Shown: positions 47,501 through 58,420 of the stretch, in pieces
How positions within the stretch are numbered: position 1 is the stretch's first letter
Layout of the letters: the number at the start of each line of letters is the position of its first letter
Source: Blastomyces gilchristii SLH14081
Taxonomy: Eukaryota; Ascomycota; Eurotiomycetes; Onygenales; Ajellomycetaceae
Direction of reading: 5' to 3'
NCBI RefSeq assembly: GCF_000003855.2
Contig: NW_003101682.1
Span: forward strand, 1,212,620 to 1,276,619
Length of the DNA: 64,000 bases
The notes under the pieces: model-generated
What the model saw: only the letters and a program-made list of their open reading frames with translations
The model's database searches: none
What the model was told of the DNA's origin: nothing
Program-made: the position numbers and the translations under genes

Positions 47501-50016
47501 TAATTATTAATAGATTATATTATAGATTACTGAAGAGTTATCTCTTTACTGCAATCACTGTAACTTTATTCAGAAACATTTATCATGAACTAGTTATAAC
47601 TCTGAAGAAATTTTCTAACATCTGAAGTTATCAGAATACAGATAATAAAAGAAAAATAATCAGAAAATTACTACTGAGCTGATAAGTTACTCTATCAGAT
47701 AATAATTTTTAATAATACTAACTTTCTAATTTGAAGAAAATCATGTGAAAATAATCATGTATCAGTACTCTGATTTCATAACTCTTATCTGATAACTTCT
47801 ATGAATAATTACTTTATATATGTATATCTCTGAATCTTTCTCTTTAATTAATTGAAAGCTCTGAATTCTGAATACTTCTTCAAATACTTAATTTAAATCT
47901 TCATATTTCATATTGATTCTGTCTTCAGTTCAATCTTGAGACACACTACAAAGTCAATATATAATATCTAGAATTAGAGTTAAAGAAATATTGAAGAGTG
48001 TCTCTCACAGTGAATGCATGAATTAGTATAAATAATCTTCCATTTATAAGAGTTATATGTTATTATATTGATAAGAACTGAACTTATTAAGAGATATTAA
48101 TTGAATTTGAATCATTAATCACTAGTTATACTGAAGATTATATAGCAGAGATATTAATAACTGTGATTAAAAATGACTATTGAGATATTAGTCTCAGTCT
48201 TCTTACAATTACAACTGATAATGCTGTGAATAACTACACTATAATAAAGAGCTTGAGACAAAAATTGACTTTGTATTTCTAAAATGATAAACAAGATTAT
48301 ATTCTCTGTATTACTTATATGATTTAACTTGTAATACAAACACTGATAAAGAATCTTAATATTGAGATGAAGAATAATGAGATGACTAATTCTTGAAATA
48401 AGAATGAGATGAAAGTGATTACTTAAGTAACTTTTATATTCACTTTATAAAAGATAATATTTTTTAATAACACTTTTTAATATTGCTTTTTAATAATGCT
48501 TTTTAATAATGCTACTGTTAATTTTGAATAGATTGACTAATAATTTAAATATCACAGATTTGAAACATTGCTAATGTGATTTGTATCTCCTCTAAATAAT
48601 AATAATGATTTCATGATATTTAATAAATAAATAAATCAGTCACATCACTGAATATGATACAGAATGTTAGAATATGATGAAATTTAATATATAAGATAAC
48701 TGTTTAGACTCTTTGATTATATTAGATAATTGATTATTGAGTGTAACACTCTGATTGAGAAAAGATTCAGATATTGAAACTTTCTAATATGAAGTGAACT
48801 CAGTTGAAATATATAATTGATTTACTGTTTCAGTTTTATAAAATAATAAAGACAGTCTCAATCACTTATACATCAATACTGCAGTCAGCCTAATAAGTGT
48901 ATAACAGTTTATTTACTTATCTTGAGAAGCAGTTGAATCATTTAAAAAGAAATTCAGTCTGAAATGATGCAATAGTGCAGGCTATTATTACTATAAGAGA
49001 TAAACTAGCATATTACTACAGTAAAACTGAACAATTCTTTACAGAGTACTATACTGTAGCAGCTCTACTAAATCTCTCTCATTGAGTTAATATCTACACT
49101 TCTCAAGATTGAACAGAGGAGAAATGAGACTTATATATTAAATTAGTCTAAGACTACTACAATATCAACTATCAGAGATTTGAATGAGCAGATGTTTAAG
49201 ATATGAAGACAGTGAAATACAATTCTCTAGTAAGTAATAATCTTTGATAACACTTCATATTATATAGAACTATAATACTAACTTTGAAACAGAACTTACA
49301 TACATTGATTATAACTGAAAATCAGGCAAAACTACATACTTATAAAACTGAATTTAATTACTATCTTCAAGATAATCTGATGAATTTATGCATCAAATCA
49401 ATTCTAGAGTTATGAAAAATTGTTGAGAGTACATATTCAACTGTTGTATTAATAATATATAATATTCTAGCAATTTCATTAGCAGAGATAAGAATGAAGT
49501 GAAAGTTTAACTCAAGTTAAGATATTTATCACTATCACTGAGAACAATTATAAGAAGAAATAATCAAGAAACTTATGATTGTAAAATATGAAATTATCAG
49601 ACAGTTTAATACCTCTGATCACAGTATATCAGAGAAGTGTAGTTTTCATAAGAAAGTAAAGAATAAACTTGTACAAAAATGTATTTAGTTATTTCATGAG
49701 TATTATCAATAATTGTTACTAAATTCTGATTATATAAGCAATCACTGAATGAACTGAATAAGACTGATTTTAATCTTCAGTCTCAGTCTTATTCTGATTT
49801 TGAAAGAATAATCATCTTTCACAGTTTATTCTGAGAAATTACTCTCATTCACTGTTCTTGAATTAAATCTGATCATTTTTCAGACTATTTCTCTCAGAAA
49901 TAGTTCATTTTCATATTTTTTTGAGGCTTGGTTCTGATGAGACTCACGCCAAGAAATGTATGAGACCAGATCAAATGAAATCAAATGTAAAATTCATGAT
50001 CTCACCGGTCAGTCTA
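44539..50016 (+). mobile_element. hAT transposon copy 3, main part
   Basis: Continues hAT-3 after A2; collinear with 10211-15746 of hAT-2. It contains the purine tract (44655-44805), microsatellite (45907-45953), unrecognised gene (~46030-46815), transposase (~47100-49700) and right terminus ggtcagtcta. It is the most AT-shifted hAT copy at several sites, consistent with greater age than hAT-2. Confidence 0.9.
47100..49700 (+). pseudogene. hAT transposase, copy 3 (RIP-damaged)
   Basis: Homologous throughout to 12850-15430. The TDN...HVIQ-type core block lies at ~48200-48400, the KLxxYYxKT block at ~49000-49080, and the intron GTAAGT...TACTAAC...CAG at about 49229-49291, followed by the dimerisation region. 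Stops are dense. The small frame on the opposite strand at 48154-48339 is a shadow of the core block. Confidence 0.7.
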
Positions 50017-50994
50017 TACAGACTGAGACAGAAGTTAAATAACAATTGACATTCACTGCAGATTAAGTATTCACTATAAAGAGCTTCACTGACACAATCA
50101 TCATTATTAATAAGAATAGAGAAAACCAGATCTTAAATCTGCAGCAGAAAATTGAACATTTACACAGACAGATAACTGTGCTGAATCTGAAGATCTTATT
50201 ATGATTGTTCACAATCTCTTCAGAAGTGTACACATTATCTGAGACTGCTGCACAGAATGAGAATCTGAACATGAAATACATCAAGCTAAGAGATCTGTCA
50301 GAGTCATCAAGCTTTAATAGTGACTGAAAAAATGATGCTGTAATCAACTAACTAAGTCAGATGTGATTATATTATCAGATTGAATACAAACTTACAGACA
50401 GACAGTCAATGAAATTTCAACAAGTCTTAAGATCTGTCACATTTCTACACAGAAAAGTAAAGTCATTGTAAATAACTGATGAAAAGATGAATCTCATAGA
50501 TCTGAAACAATATTCATTCTCATAAATATGAAATGAGTTTTTCAAATGAATCTTACATAACTTTGAGAAAGTGAATATATAAGATAAGTGTTATAAACAC
50601 TTCACTGAGTGTAGACAAGTGAGTAATCTTATATCATACTTTACATACTTCAGCTTATACTATCTTGCATTGAATGAAGAGCTTTTAATATCTTTCTATT
50701 TACAGATCTTCTTTCATGATCTTACACCTGAGTTGAGAGTGAAATGAAAATGCTTAATCTCATAGTCAGGCATAGTGAAGAAAGCATACAATATTCTCAT
50801 TGTATGAGAATAAGCAAGTCAATTGTGACAGAAAATACTGCAATCAAGTATATCTCAGTGAAGAACAGATAATCAGACTTCTACAACACAAGTTACACAC
50901 TCAGACATGATAAATCTAGATTTGAATATTATTGCTAAAGCACTGAATTCTCTGAAAAAGAAATTCTCTGAGTGAAAATCTTGATATCATAAGT

Positions 50995-52181
50995 TATTAT
51001 TATTATTATTATTCTTCAATTATAGATGTATGCAGTCAGAGACTATGACATCTACCTGAGAACTTTTAGTTCTCAGAGTTTTTCCTATATCTGTAAAGTT
51101 AACTATTATACATTCATCAATTTCAGATATGCAAAATCAGAAAATTCCAGCTCAGAATACAAAAACTGTTTACAAATTGCAGTGTTTTAACATCTTCTGA
51201 TACTTTGAAATCATTTGACAATATCATGACAAAGGAAAAGAGAACACAGTCTTAAAGATAGACACATTAAATAGATAGATAGAAAGGAATTGAAAGGAAA
51301 AGATAAAGTAAAGAGAGACTGTAACAAAACAAATTATTAAAAGATAGTATATAGCTGTTTTAACAGACTATATCTGATTGATTTCCTCCTCTTCATATTC
51401 AGATAATTCTGAATTTAGTCATTTTCTTGTAGCTGCTTGAGTTTCTGATAGAAAGTCTATTAAGTATTTAATTCCTGTCTCAGTTGAGAATAGGAATCTC
51501 ATATTTAATTGATTTAGATCATACTTCTCTTTCAATCTGACTCTGAGACTATTGTATAATGCACAGTGTATTACAATATACTCAGGATTCTCATTTACAT
51601 TGCAGAATGAGCATTCTATTGAGTTAAATCTATCATCAAATCTTTGTATATAAGATTTGAAATAGCCATGTCCTAGTTTCAGCTGTATTATAGATGAGAA
51701 TATTTTCTTTTTACATTTAATTGAACAAGATTTCCACTTGGGTTTTGTTTCAAATCTTGAATAATGTATACTCTTCTTTTGTTTCTGCCAGCTTTCATTC
51801 CACTTGTCTAAACAAGATTCTTTTATTTTTCTCTTTATAAAACACCAGGACACAATTTTTTGAATAGATCTGCTTAATTCTGCACCTTTTTTTGCAGCTG
51901 AATCAGCCAATTCATTGCCATGAATATTCATATGAGCAGAAACCCAGTGCAGATGAATTATCAGCTTTGATATTCTTCTCTTTTGAATTTTCAAAACAGA
52001 GTTTAAGATCAGTTTAAGATTCATTTGACCATTATGAATCTGACTATTTCTAAGTCTTTTTAAAGTAGCTTGACTATCAGAGAATATTCATGCCTCTTTC
52101 AAACTACTTCCTCTTTTATGAGATTTTATTTCAATGAGTTTGAAAGCTTTCACTATTGCAAATAGTTCAGCATCAAAGACT
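50995..52181 (-). mobile_element. 5'-truncated LINE (RNase H end) with (AAT)n tail
   Basis: About 1.19 kb inserted in A1 with a perfect 14-bp duplication, ttgatatcataagt (50981-50994 and 52182-52195). The minus-strand 3' end is (aat)n at 51013-50995, as expected for target-primed insertion. The empty site is seen in A2 near 42800. It carries the RNase H and C-terminal part of ORF2 and a ~400-base 3' UTR. It is lightly mutated compared with the LINE at 56719-63362. Confidence 0.92.
51419..52181 (-). pseudogene. LINE ORF2 C-terminal fragment: RNase H and zinc-finger-like end
   Basis: An open 201-codon frame (52024-51419) continues upstream to the truncation point with a single TGA. It reads DAELFAIVKAF and FSDSQATLKRL, both RNase H acidic sites, and then HLHWVSAHMNIHGNELAD (the His and last Asp of RNase H). 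The C-terminal CSFCNVNENPEYIVIHC (C-x2-C...H-x3-C type) is typical of I/Tad1-group LINEs. The stop at 51419 is natural. RT and endonuclease are absent through 5' truncation, so the copy is dead on arrival. Confidence 0.88.
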
Positions 52182-52793
52182 TTGATATCATAAGTATGAA
52201 GCTTGCTTCAACTGCAGATATTAAAATCATAATGTAAAAGATTGCATACAGTGTGCACAGTTAAGAGAAGTAAGAAAGTTAAAAAACTAGCAGAATCAGT
52301 GAGCTCAGAGACACTCACTGATATTCTATGAAAAGTCTTTAAAGTGAAAGAGATGTCTGTATTAGATGACTCTCTGAATTCTGTAAATGTCAAGAGAAAG
52401 CAGACTTCTGACTGAAATATAAGTGAGAATGAAGTAGACACTCATCTCAATGTCTTAAGACCTGAAATGTTAATGTATAAGAGACACTTGAGTAAGAATT
52501 AAGAGATAACTGTAAAAGTGTTAGCAGATACAGAAGCTTCTACATAATATATTAACAATTATATAATCTGAAGACTAAAAGAGGTCTGCTGAATGAAGAA
52601 TCTCTGATATACAAGATTATCTGATAACTGATATTTGATATCATCTGTAAGAGTAAGAGTTCTCTTGTACTTTAAAGAATGATCTTGCTACATTTAAGTG
52701 TGAGAGCTGCAGAATATGAAATATAATCTTATTCTCAGACTTAATTGATTTCAAAGATTCAATCTGCAGATTCAATGACATACATATCATATT

Positions 52794-52895
52794 ATCACGC
52801 TCCCGGCCGCGCCAAGGCCCTGTTGCGGTTTCACACGGCTCATCACTTTCATGCGGATGATTTCATCCTGTCTGAACCGGTTTCCAACTACTCTA
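52794..52895. other. GC-rich unmutated island of unknown origin
   Basis: About 100 bases with dense CG and CC (cccggccgcgccaaggccct, tgcggatgatttc, gaaccggtttcc) between damaged A1 and damaged Gypsy D sequence. One frame (within 52745-52933) is open across it, but it joins A1 and is not convincing as a gene. It matches nothing else in the window. It may be a deletion scar carrying single-copy DNA or the edge of another repeat. Confidence 0.5.
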
Positions 52896-54167
52896 TGACA
52901 TCATTCAGATATATCATAGAAAGATTCAATTGATAAATATGAGAACTCTGCTTCTATACAAGATCAGCAGATTACTCTTTCTTGACAGTGAGACACTGCT
53001 GAGATATCACTTCAGCTATTCTCACTTGTGAAATGAGAGAAGAGTATTCACTCATTGTCTATATAGAATAGCTAGATACTGGCTTCTCATCAAAGAAGTC
53101 AGTGATTCATTTTTCTTCTACTGAAATATATATAAGAGTTACTGTGTTTCTTATACAATCTTCTTAGGATACTAAGTATCATATCTGTGATATTCTTGTA
53201 ATAACTCTGTAGCCTATGAGCTCACTATTTAAGCAAGATAGTCAAGCTCATTAATACAGCTTCTTAATAACAATCTCTATATAACACTGCTGACTAGTCA
53301 TTACTTCAGTTCTATTATATTACAATTCAAATTACTTAATCTGATCATAAGTTTGAATCAGTCAAGCTCTAACAGACTAATATAATCTCATGTACTCACA
53401 CTGAGATTAATCTGATTTCACTCTCTGAAGAAAACTTCACATCATCTTCTAGAGTGTGTACATCTCTATCTCAGCAGAAATCCGAGATTTCTGAACCTGC
53501 TGCATATTTTGATATAGGCTCTTCAACTGCTCTATTATCACCACAGCCTCTACACACCTACATCTATCATGAAGATAGAGAGATTAAGATCAGAGATTCT
53601 CTGAGATACAAAGAAAACACATTGTCTAAATTTCACAGCTTTACTTGTATTCTTGAACAGAAATTCCGCCTTAACTTAAGCCAGTATAATACTTATGAGA
53701 TATAAGTAATATACACTGTCAATCTTCTTGAAGATATCTCTGTGACTACTTAAGCTATTAAGAAAAGAAAGCTTGAGTGTACTGATACTGTAATGACTTA
53801 GAAAGAATTCAAGAACTTTCTACTGAATCAAATCAAAGATCACTGTAACTGCAGCTTCACAGTGATACAGTGATTCAACTCATTATATTAATAAGATAAT
53901 AAGAATTCTTCTAATTTCAATATAAGATTTAAAGAATATTGAGAGAAACTAGCTGATGATTTGAATTAATTAAAAACACAGCTTTATCTCATAAAGCTGA
54001 CTCACAAGGTGTGAATAATGATATCACAGTATCAGAGTTCATCAATCAATTGTACTAAGCTTGTTAACCTGACTTCTCAGATCTATTTGAATAATCAATT
54101 CTCTGAGAAAAAGGTCAATAGAACCTCTTCTAAGTAATCAATAATGAGATCTAAACAGTGCTGTGAC
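52896..54167 (+). mobile_element. Gypsy family D remnant: leader and gag
   Basis: From 52896 to ~53400 I see only AT-rich sequence with a promoter-like ctatataacactg (53278), possibly an LTR or leader whose ends I cannot define. From ~53440 on, gag coding sequence follows. It is interrupted at 54168 by hAT-4. When D resumes at 55141 it is already at the end of RT, so protease and most of RT are missing. Confidence 0.55.
53440..54165 (+). pseudogene. gag: Gypsy D gag
   Basis: An open stretch 53454-53705 reads TLSKFHSFTCILEQKFRLN and LSQYNTYEI, then continues in frame through Trp/Gln stops with FLLNQIKDH and FNIRFKEYWEKLADDLN to ~54130. The pattern F-x2-F...LE-x-KF...FL-x2-QI-x-D is that of the retrotransposon Gag core of Ty3/Gypsy elements. 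No zinc knuckle remains before the hAT insertion. Confidence 0.65.
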
Positions 54168-55140
54168 TAGAATGACCGTGTAACTGTGTCTGAGACCAGT
54201 CTGGTGAGTGTATAATAGTTTATTTACTCATCTTGAGAAGCAGTTAAATCACTTAAAAAGAAATTCAGTCTGAGATAATGCTATAGTGCAGGCTATTATT
54301 ACTGTAAGAGATAAACTGGCATATTACTACAGCAAAACTGAACAATCTTTTGCAGAGTACTATACTATAGCAGCTCTACTAGATTTCTTCTGTTGAGTTA
54401 ATATCTACACTTCTCAAGATTGAACAGAGAAGAAATGAGACTTATATATCAAATTAGCCTGAGACTACTACAATGTCAACTATCAGAGATTTGAATGAGC
54501 AGATGTTCAAGATATGAAGACAGTGAAATACAATTCCCTAGTAAGTAACAATCTTTGATAATACTCCATATCTCATAGAACTATAATACTAACTTTGAAA
54601 TAGAACTTGTATACATTGATTGTAACTGAAAATCAGGCAAAACTACATGCTTATAAAACTGAATTTGACTGCTATCTTCAAGATGATCTGATGAATTTAC
54701 ATGCCAAATCAATTCTAGAGTTATAGAAAATTGTTGAGAGTATATATTCAACTGTTGCACTGATGATGTGTGATATTCTGACAATTTCATTGACAGAGGT
54801 AAGAATGAAGTGAAAGTTCAACTCAAGTTGAGATATTTATCACTATTGCTGAGGACAATTACAAGAAGAAACAATCAAGAAACTCATGATTGTAAAACAT
54901 GGAATTATCAGACAGTTTAATATCTCTGATCACAGTATATCAGAGAAGTGTAGTTTTCATGAGAAAGTGAAGAATAAACTTGCACAAGAATGTATTTAGT
55001 TGTTTCATGAGTGTTATCAATAATCATTATCAAATTCTGATTATATAAGCAATCACTGAATGAACTGAATGAGACTGATTTTGATCTTCAGTCTCAGTCT
55101 CATTCTGATTTTGAAAGAATGATCATCTTTCACAGTTTAT
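54168..55140 (+). mobile_element. hAT-4, internally deleted and right-truncated copy
   Basis: It starts with a mutated left end (tagaatgaccgtgtaactgtg...gaccag, 54168-54200). It then jumps to sequence equal to hAT-2 from ~14617, running to ~15557. So about 4.6 kb is deleted internally and the last ~190 bases are missing. It contains the KLxxYYxKT block (~54310), the GTAAGT...TACTAAC intron (54539-54601) and the dimerisation region. It is less mutated than hAT-1 and hAT-3 (gagctggcatatt, ggaattatcag keep GG). Confidence 0.8.
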
Positions 55141-56020
55141 TCACATATCTACTCAAGAAGAGAAAGTAGCTGCTATTACTAATCTAACCTTCTCTATAAT
55201 ACTCAGAGAGCTAGAAGGAATTGTCAGTCTCTTCAATTATTATCACAATTTTATCAGCTTTTATACAGATCAGATGAAAGCATTAGAAAATCTCAAGATT
55301 AAATTACTGTGTAATAGTTCAAAAACAGGCCAGAAAAGAGTGTTATACACAGCTAAGATCAAGTTAATAAGATTTGAGAACTTACTACAGTTTCACACTC
55401 TGCTCACAGAAGTCAGACATTCATTTGATATAGTAAAACAAGTCTTAATGAATGCTCTCACTCAGACATATCTCAACTTTAAACATCTCTTCATATTGTA
55501 TATGAATATCAGTAAGCAAAGAGATATCAGAGTAGTTCTACATCAAGTCAGAATGAATGACATTGAAAGACCTGTTCTATTTCTCTCTCATTAATTAAGT
55601 GTAACTGAAAAGTGCTACTGAGTGACTGAATTGAAGTGTCTTGAACTCATATGAGCCCTGCAGAAATTACTGCAGTATTTAGACAGTGAGTTTACAGTCA
55701 TCACTGATTATATTGCTCTTATGTTCACTTTTCAGTCATCAGTAATAGATCATTGTAGTAACTGACTGATGAATTAAGTCTTAGTTCTAAGCTTATATCT
55801 TCTGCAGATGACAATCTGCTATCATAAGAGCACTGTACATGCTAATACTGATACTCTATTCAGATTGTGTTGTCTAGATAATAATTTAGAAAAGATTGTC
55901 TCTGAAGAGTAGGAAAAAATCTACTAGATTATCATCAATCAGGCAGATAAACTGATGACAGATATATCTTCAGTGAAGATATGTATAGTTTCAACTACAG
56001 TGATAAAGCTCACTGACAGG
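55141..56020 (+). pseudogene. pol: Gypsy D pol fragment: RT end and RNase H
   Basis: It opens with HISTQEEKVAAITNL (RT thumb). NYYHNFISFY and then a 107-codon open frame (55274-55594) include LYMNISKQRDIRVVLHQV and ERPVLFLSH, the RNase H start with the first Asp changed to Asn. LQYLDSEFTVITDYIALM follows (last Asp of the VTDH motif kept). The HANTDTLFRL segment ends near 55870. Integrase is not reached because LINE-a begins at ~56021. Fewer stops than in B or A. Confidence 0.8.
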
Positions 56021-56718
56021 CTATGAGACAGTTATATATAGTCTGTATTACCTCAGTAGCTGATTATGAAGTTCAAGTTTGATGGAATAATTAGACTGAC
56101 CGTGTGACCGTGTCTGGGACCAGGATCAGATTTTTTGATAGTTTCATTACCAATTCAACTGATCCCATTACATAGTTTTAACATTAAATAGTAGTCTCAT
56201 ACTGTCTCAGTGGGACTTACTGTCTCCTCTTGTCACATTTTCCAAATGAGACCATGATTTCCACTTCTCAATTTAAATTATTTTTATTGCTTTAAATGAC
56301 TTTAAATCTCATTTAAGTGTTATCAAAAAGCATTACTTTTTAAAAAATTAAAAATAGTCTAAAAAAAACCTTAAAATGTCTAAAAATAGTAACTTTATGC
56401 CAAGAATGAAACTAAATAGAACCAAATGAGATCACTTTCTCATTTTTTTCAAGTCATGGTTCCATTTTAAGATCTGATATATAGTCACTTTACATGTTTT
56501 TTTGATAGCCAGTCCCAGCGGGATTCACGCCAAGAAATGTATGAGACCAGACCAAATGGGACCAAATGTGAAATTCATGGTCCCGGCGGCCAGTCTAGGA
56601 ATAATCAAGGAAATTTCACTGAACTCTTTCAAAGTCTGTAAAATAGAGCTTTGAGAAGAATTCTGAGAGCATTTAAATCATCTTCTATTAAAGCAATGGA
56701 AATTGAAGCTTCAATTCC
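56021..56718 (+). mobile_element. LINE-a fragment, holding MITE-4
   Basis: 56021-56091 and 56606-56718 match 62490-62678 of LINE-b (RT to RNase H linker, e.g. ADYEVQVW and FKSSSIKAMEIEASI). It is 5' truncated, and its 3' part is displaced by LINE-b inserted at 56719. It is less mutated than LINE-b. The TSD cannot be judged because its 3' end is not in the window. Confidence 0.75.
56092..56597 (+). mobile_element. MITE-4 (hAT-derived)
   Basis: 506 bp from tagactgaccg to ggccagtcta with a perfect 8-bp duplication, ggaataat (56084-56091 and 56598-56605). LINE-b shows the empty site (gaaacaatcaag near 62548). This copy, together with MITE-3, best keeps the ancestral GG and CC. Confidence 0.95.
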
Positions 56719-57180
56719 GAACTCGCTCGATTTTTCGAATAAGAACCCGCCGATAGATCCATTGAAAAGCCCTCGATCATACGAGCATTTTGACCCCATC
56801 GCCGACCGCATACCCCGTGTGGTGGTGGAGTTATCCAGCCAAATGTGAACCAGACGTTGTTCGAAACTCCTGTGTGAGATTATCCCCCGTTCTCCCACAC
56901 CACAACCCCGGGCCAAATTGCCATACAAATTGTAAGGTGAAGAGACCTAGCCATATGCGCCAATCTTCTCGATTTTGGAAGATCCCCAATCTGTAATTGT
57001 GGAGATATCTGAGGAGTGACCTCCGCGACAACCCTGTCCATCTTTGATGTTCCAAAACACCAATGCCAAGTCTCACCCTCGTACCGCCCTTCCCAATCTG
57101 GCCCATCCCTGGCAGAAAAATACAAAAAGATACCTCGGCGATAATATCAAGCACATAACCAACAGACACTTCTGAAGTGC
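56719..57180 (+). repeat. LINE 5' UTR, GC-rich undamaged part
   Basis: Shared with 63385-63830 at high identity (a few transitions), with many CG sites (aactcgctcg, cccgccgatag, cgcataccccgtgtgg). Frames on either strand here (56629-56928, 56831-57169 and similar) differ in both copies and lack typical coding bias, so I treat the region as promoter/UTR. Confidence 0.7.
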
Positions 57181-57322
57181 AACCTCCGCGGTCTGTCTTC
57201 AGTGTATCTAGACATCAACTCCAAGTCTCACCCTCGTACTACCCCTCTCAATCTGGCCCATCCCCGGCAGAACAATACAAAAAGATACCTCAGCAACAGT
57301 ATTCAATACATAATCAGCAGAC
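57013..57322 (+). repeat. Two ~155-bp tandem monomers in LINE-b 5' UTR
   Basis: The segment containing ccaagtctcaccctcgta, cccaatctggcccatccc and aatacaaaaagatacctc occurs at 57061 and again 155 bases later at 57216. LINE-c has a single monomer (63685-63845). Tandem 5' monomers with promoter function are known from other LINEs; here only the structure is seen. Confidence 0.75.
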
Positions 57323-58420
57323 AACAAGTCAACAGAACAAGTCAACAGCACATCAATAACTATAAATTCAGTATATCTCAAGGTCTGACTGAGCCTTTGA
57401 TCCCTGCACAGTGAGATATATTAAATCTAGTTTTAATACCTCAATATTCAATAAATTCTGCAAGAGATTGAGAATAGCAATACTAGATTTCTATTGAATT
57501 TGAGAATTAACTCTGTATTAATATAATCATTGACAAAGTCTTCTATTTTGAGATATAAATAACCAGTTTCTCTACATCTCACTGACAATATTTATATTAT
57601 TATATAGAAACAGACTTATATTCTCTATAATATCAAGACTCTGAAGAGGAAAAGTCTTGATAGAAGATATATAGTAGTGTATATCTTAGCAGTTTCTATC
57701 TTATTCTTCTGCAGTAGTTATTGCAAAAAAAAAGATCTTAGAAATAGTTTTTTACTTCTCTTGAAAAAGTAAGATGTTTTTCTCTGAATTTTATACAATA
57801 TTCTTACAAAGAATTAAAAACAGAGTTATTTTCTGTCATAATTTCACATTCTTTTAAGTAAGAATTACTTTTTCAGTGACTGAAGAGCTTTTATTAATAC
57901 TTAATTCTTTTTTACACTCTTTATTAACTGATTTGAGTTGCACACTTATTGTGTGAGAAGAATTGAATGATTTAGAATAAAATTAAATAGTTTTAATCAA
58001 TTTCTCTGTAAAAAATTGATTTATTTTTTATCAGTTTTTCTCTCAAAAACTGTTATATTATCTGATTTATTATCAATTGATATCATACTTTTTCTCACTG
58101 TATCTCAAGAAAGAGATTGTAAAGATTTTATTGATTTATCTTAAAAATCAATTTTAGTTTATTAGATTCTCTTCAAAAATCTAACCTAGTTACTGAACTA
58201 GTGTGAAAAAAATCAGGTGTTTTATACATAAAAGTCTTTTATTCTTCTTTTGAAACAGTCTGATCAACTTTTCAATTGAAAACAGACTTAGAAATCTCTT
58301 AATTAAAACAGTCTGATTAACTTTTCAATTTAAAAGAGTTTAATAAATATCTCAATTAAATCAGTCTGATCAACTTTTCATTAAGTAAGAATAAGTTCAA
58401 AAGTATACTCAGTTGATGTG
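57323..58420 (+). other. LINE-b AT-rich 5' region, no clear gene
   Basis: The start (57380-57500) is shared with LINE-c (63880-64000). The stretch 57700-58400 has several repeats of a motif like ttgatcaacttttcaatt (58258-58380), three copies at ~60-base spacing, and no convincing frame. It may contain damaged N-terminal ORF1 codons. Confidence 0.5.

Larger units (their letters stand above)
50060..52560 (+). pseudogene. gag: A1 gag and protease start, split by LINE
   Basis: The coiled-coil part reads LNLQQKIEHLHRQITVLNLK. It is followed by the capsid-like region (50400-50980), including EKMNLIDLKQ and DLTPELRVK, with Trp as TGA. The LINE lies immediately before the knuckle. After it, 52205 on reads CFNCRY with the second part of the knuckle degraded, and VLADTEAS (protease) near 52530. 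Opposite-strand frames at 50063-50347 and 52208-52441 are shadows. Confidence 0.7.
50017..52793 (+). mobile_element. A1, right part (gag, protease start), with LINE insertion
   Basis: A1 resumes after hAT-3 and is collinear with A2 43780 down to ~42195. It is interrupted by a LINE at 50995-52181. It ends abruptly at ~52793, inside the protease-RT linker, where an unrelated GC-rich stretch begins. No 3' LTR of A1 is found, so pol, the antisense gene and the 3' LTR were lost. Confidence 0.8.

Noticed and set aside
56629..57169. Several overlapping frames of 65-112 codons on both strands in the LINE 5' UTR
   Set aside because: They conflict with each other, are shifted or broken in the second copy at 63362-63700, and lie in a GC-rich UTR where long frames arise easily.
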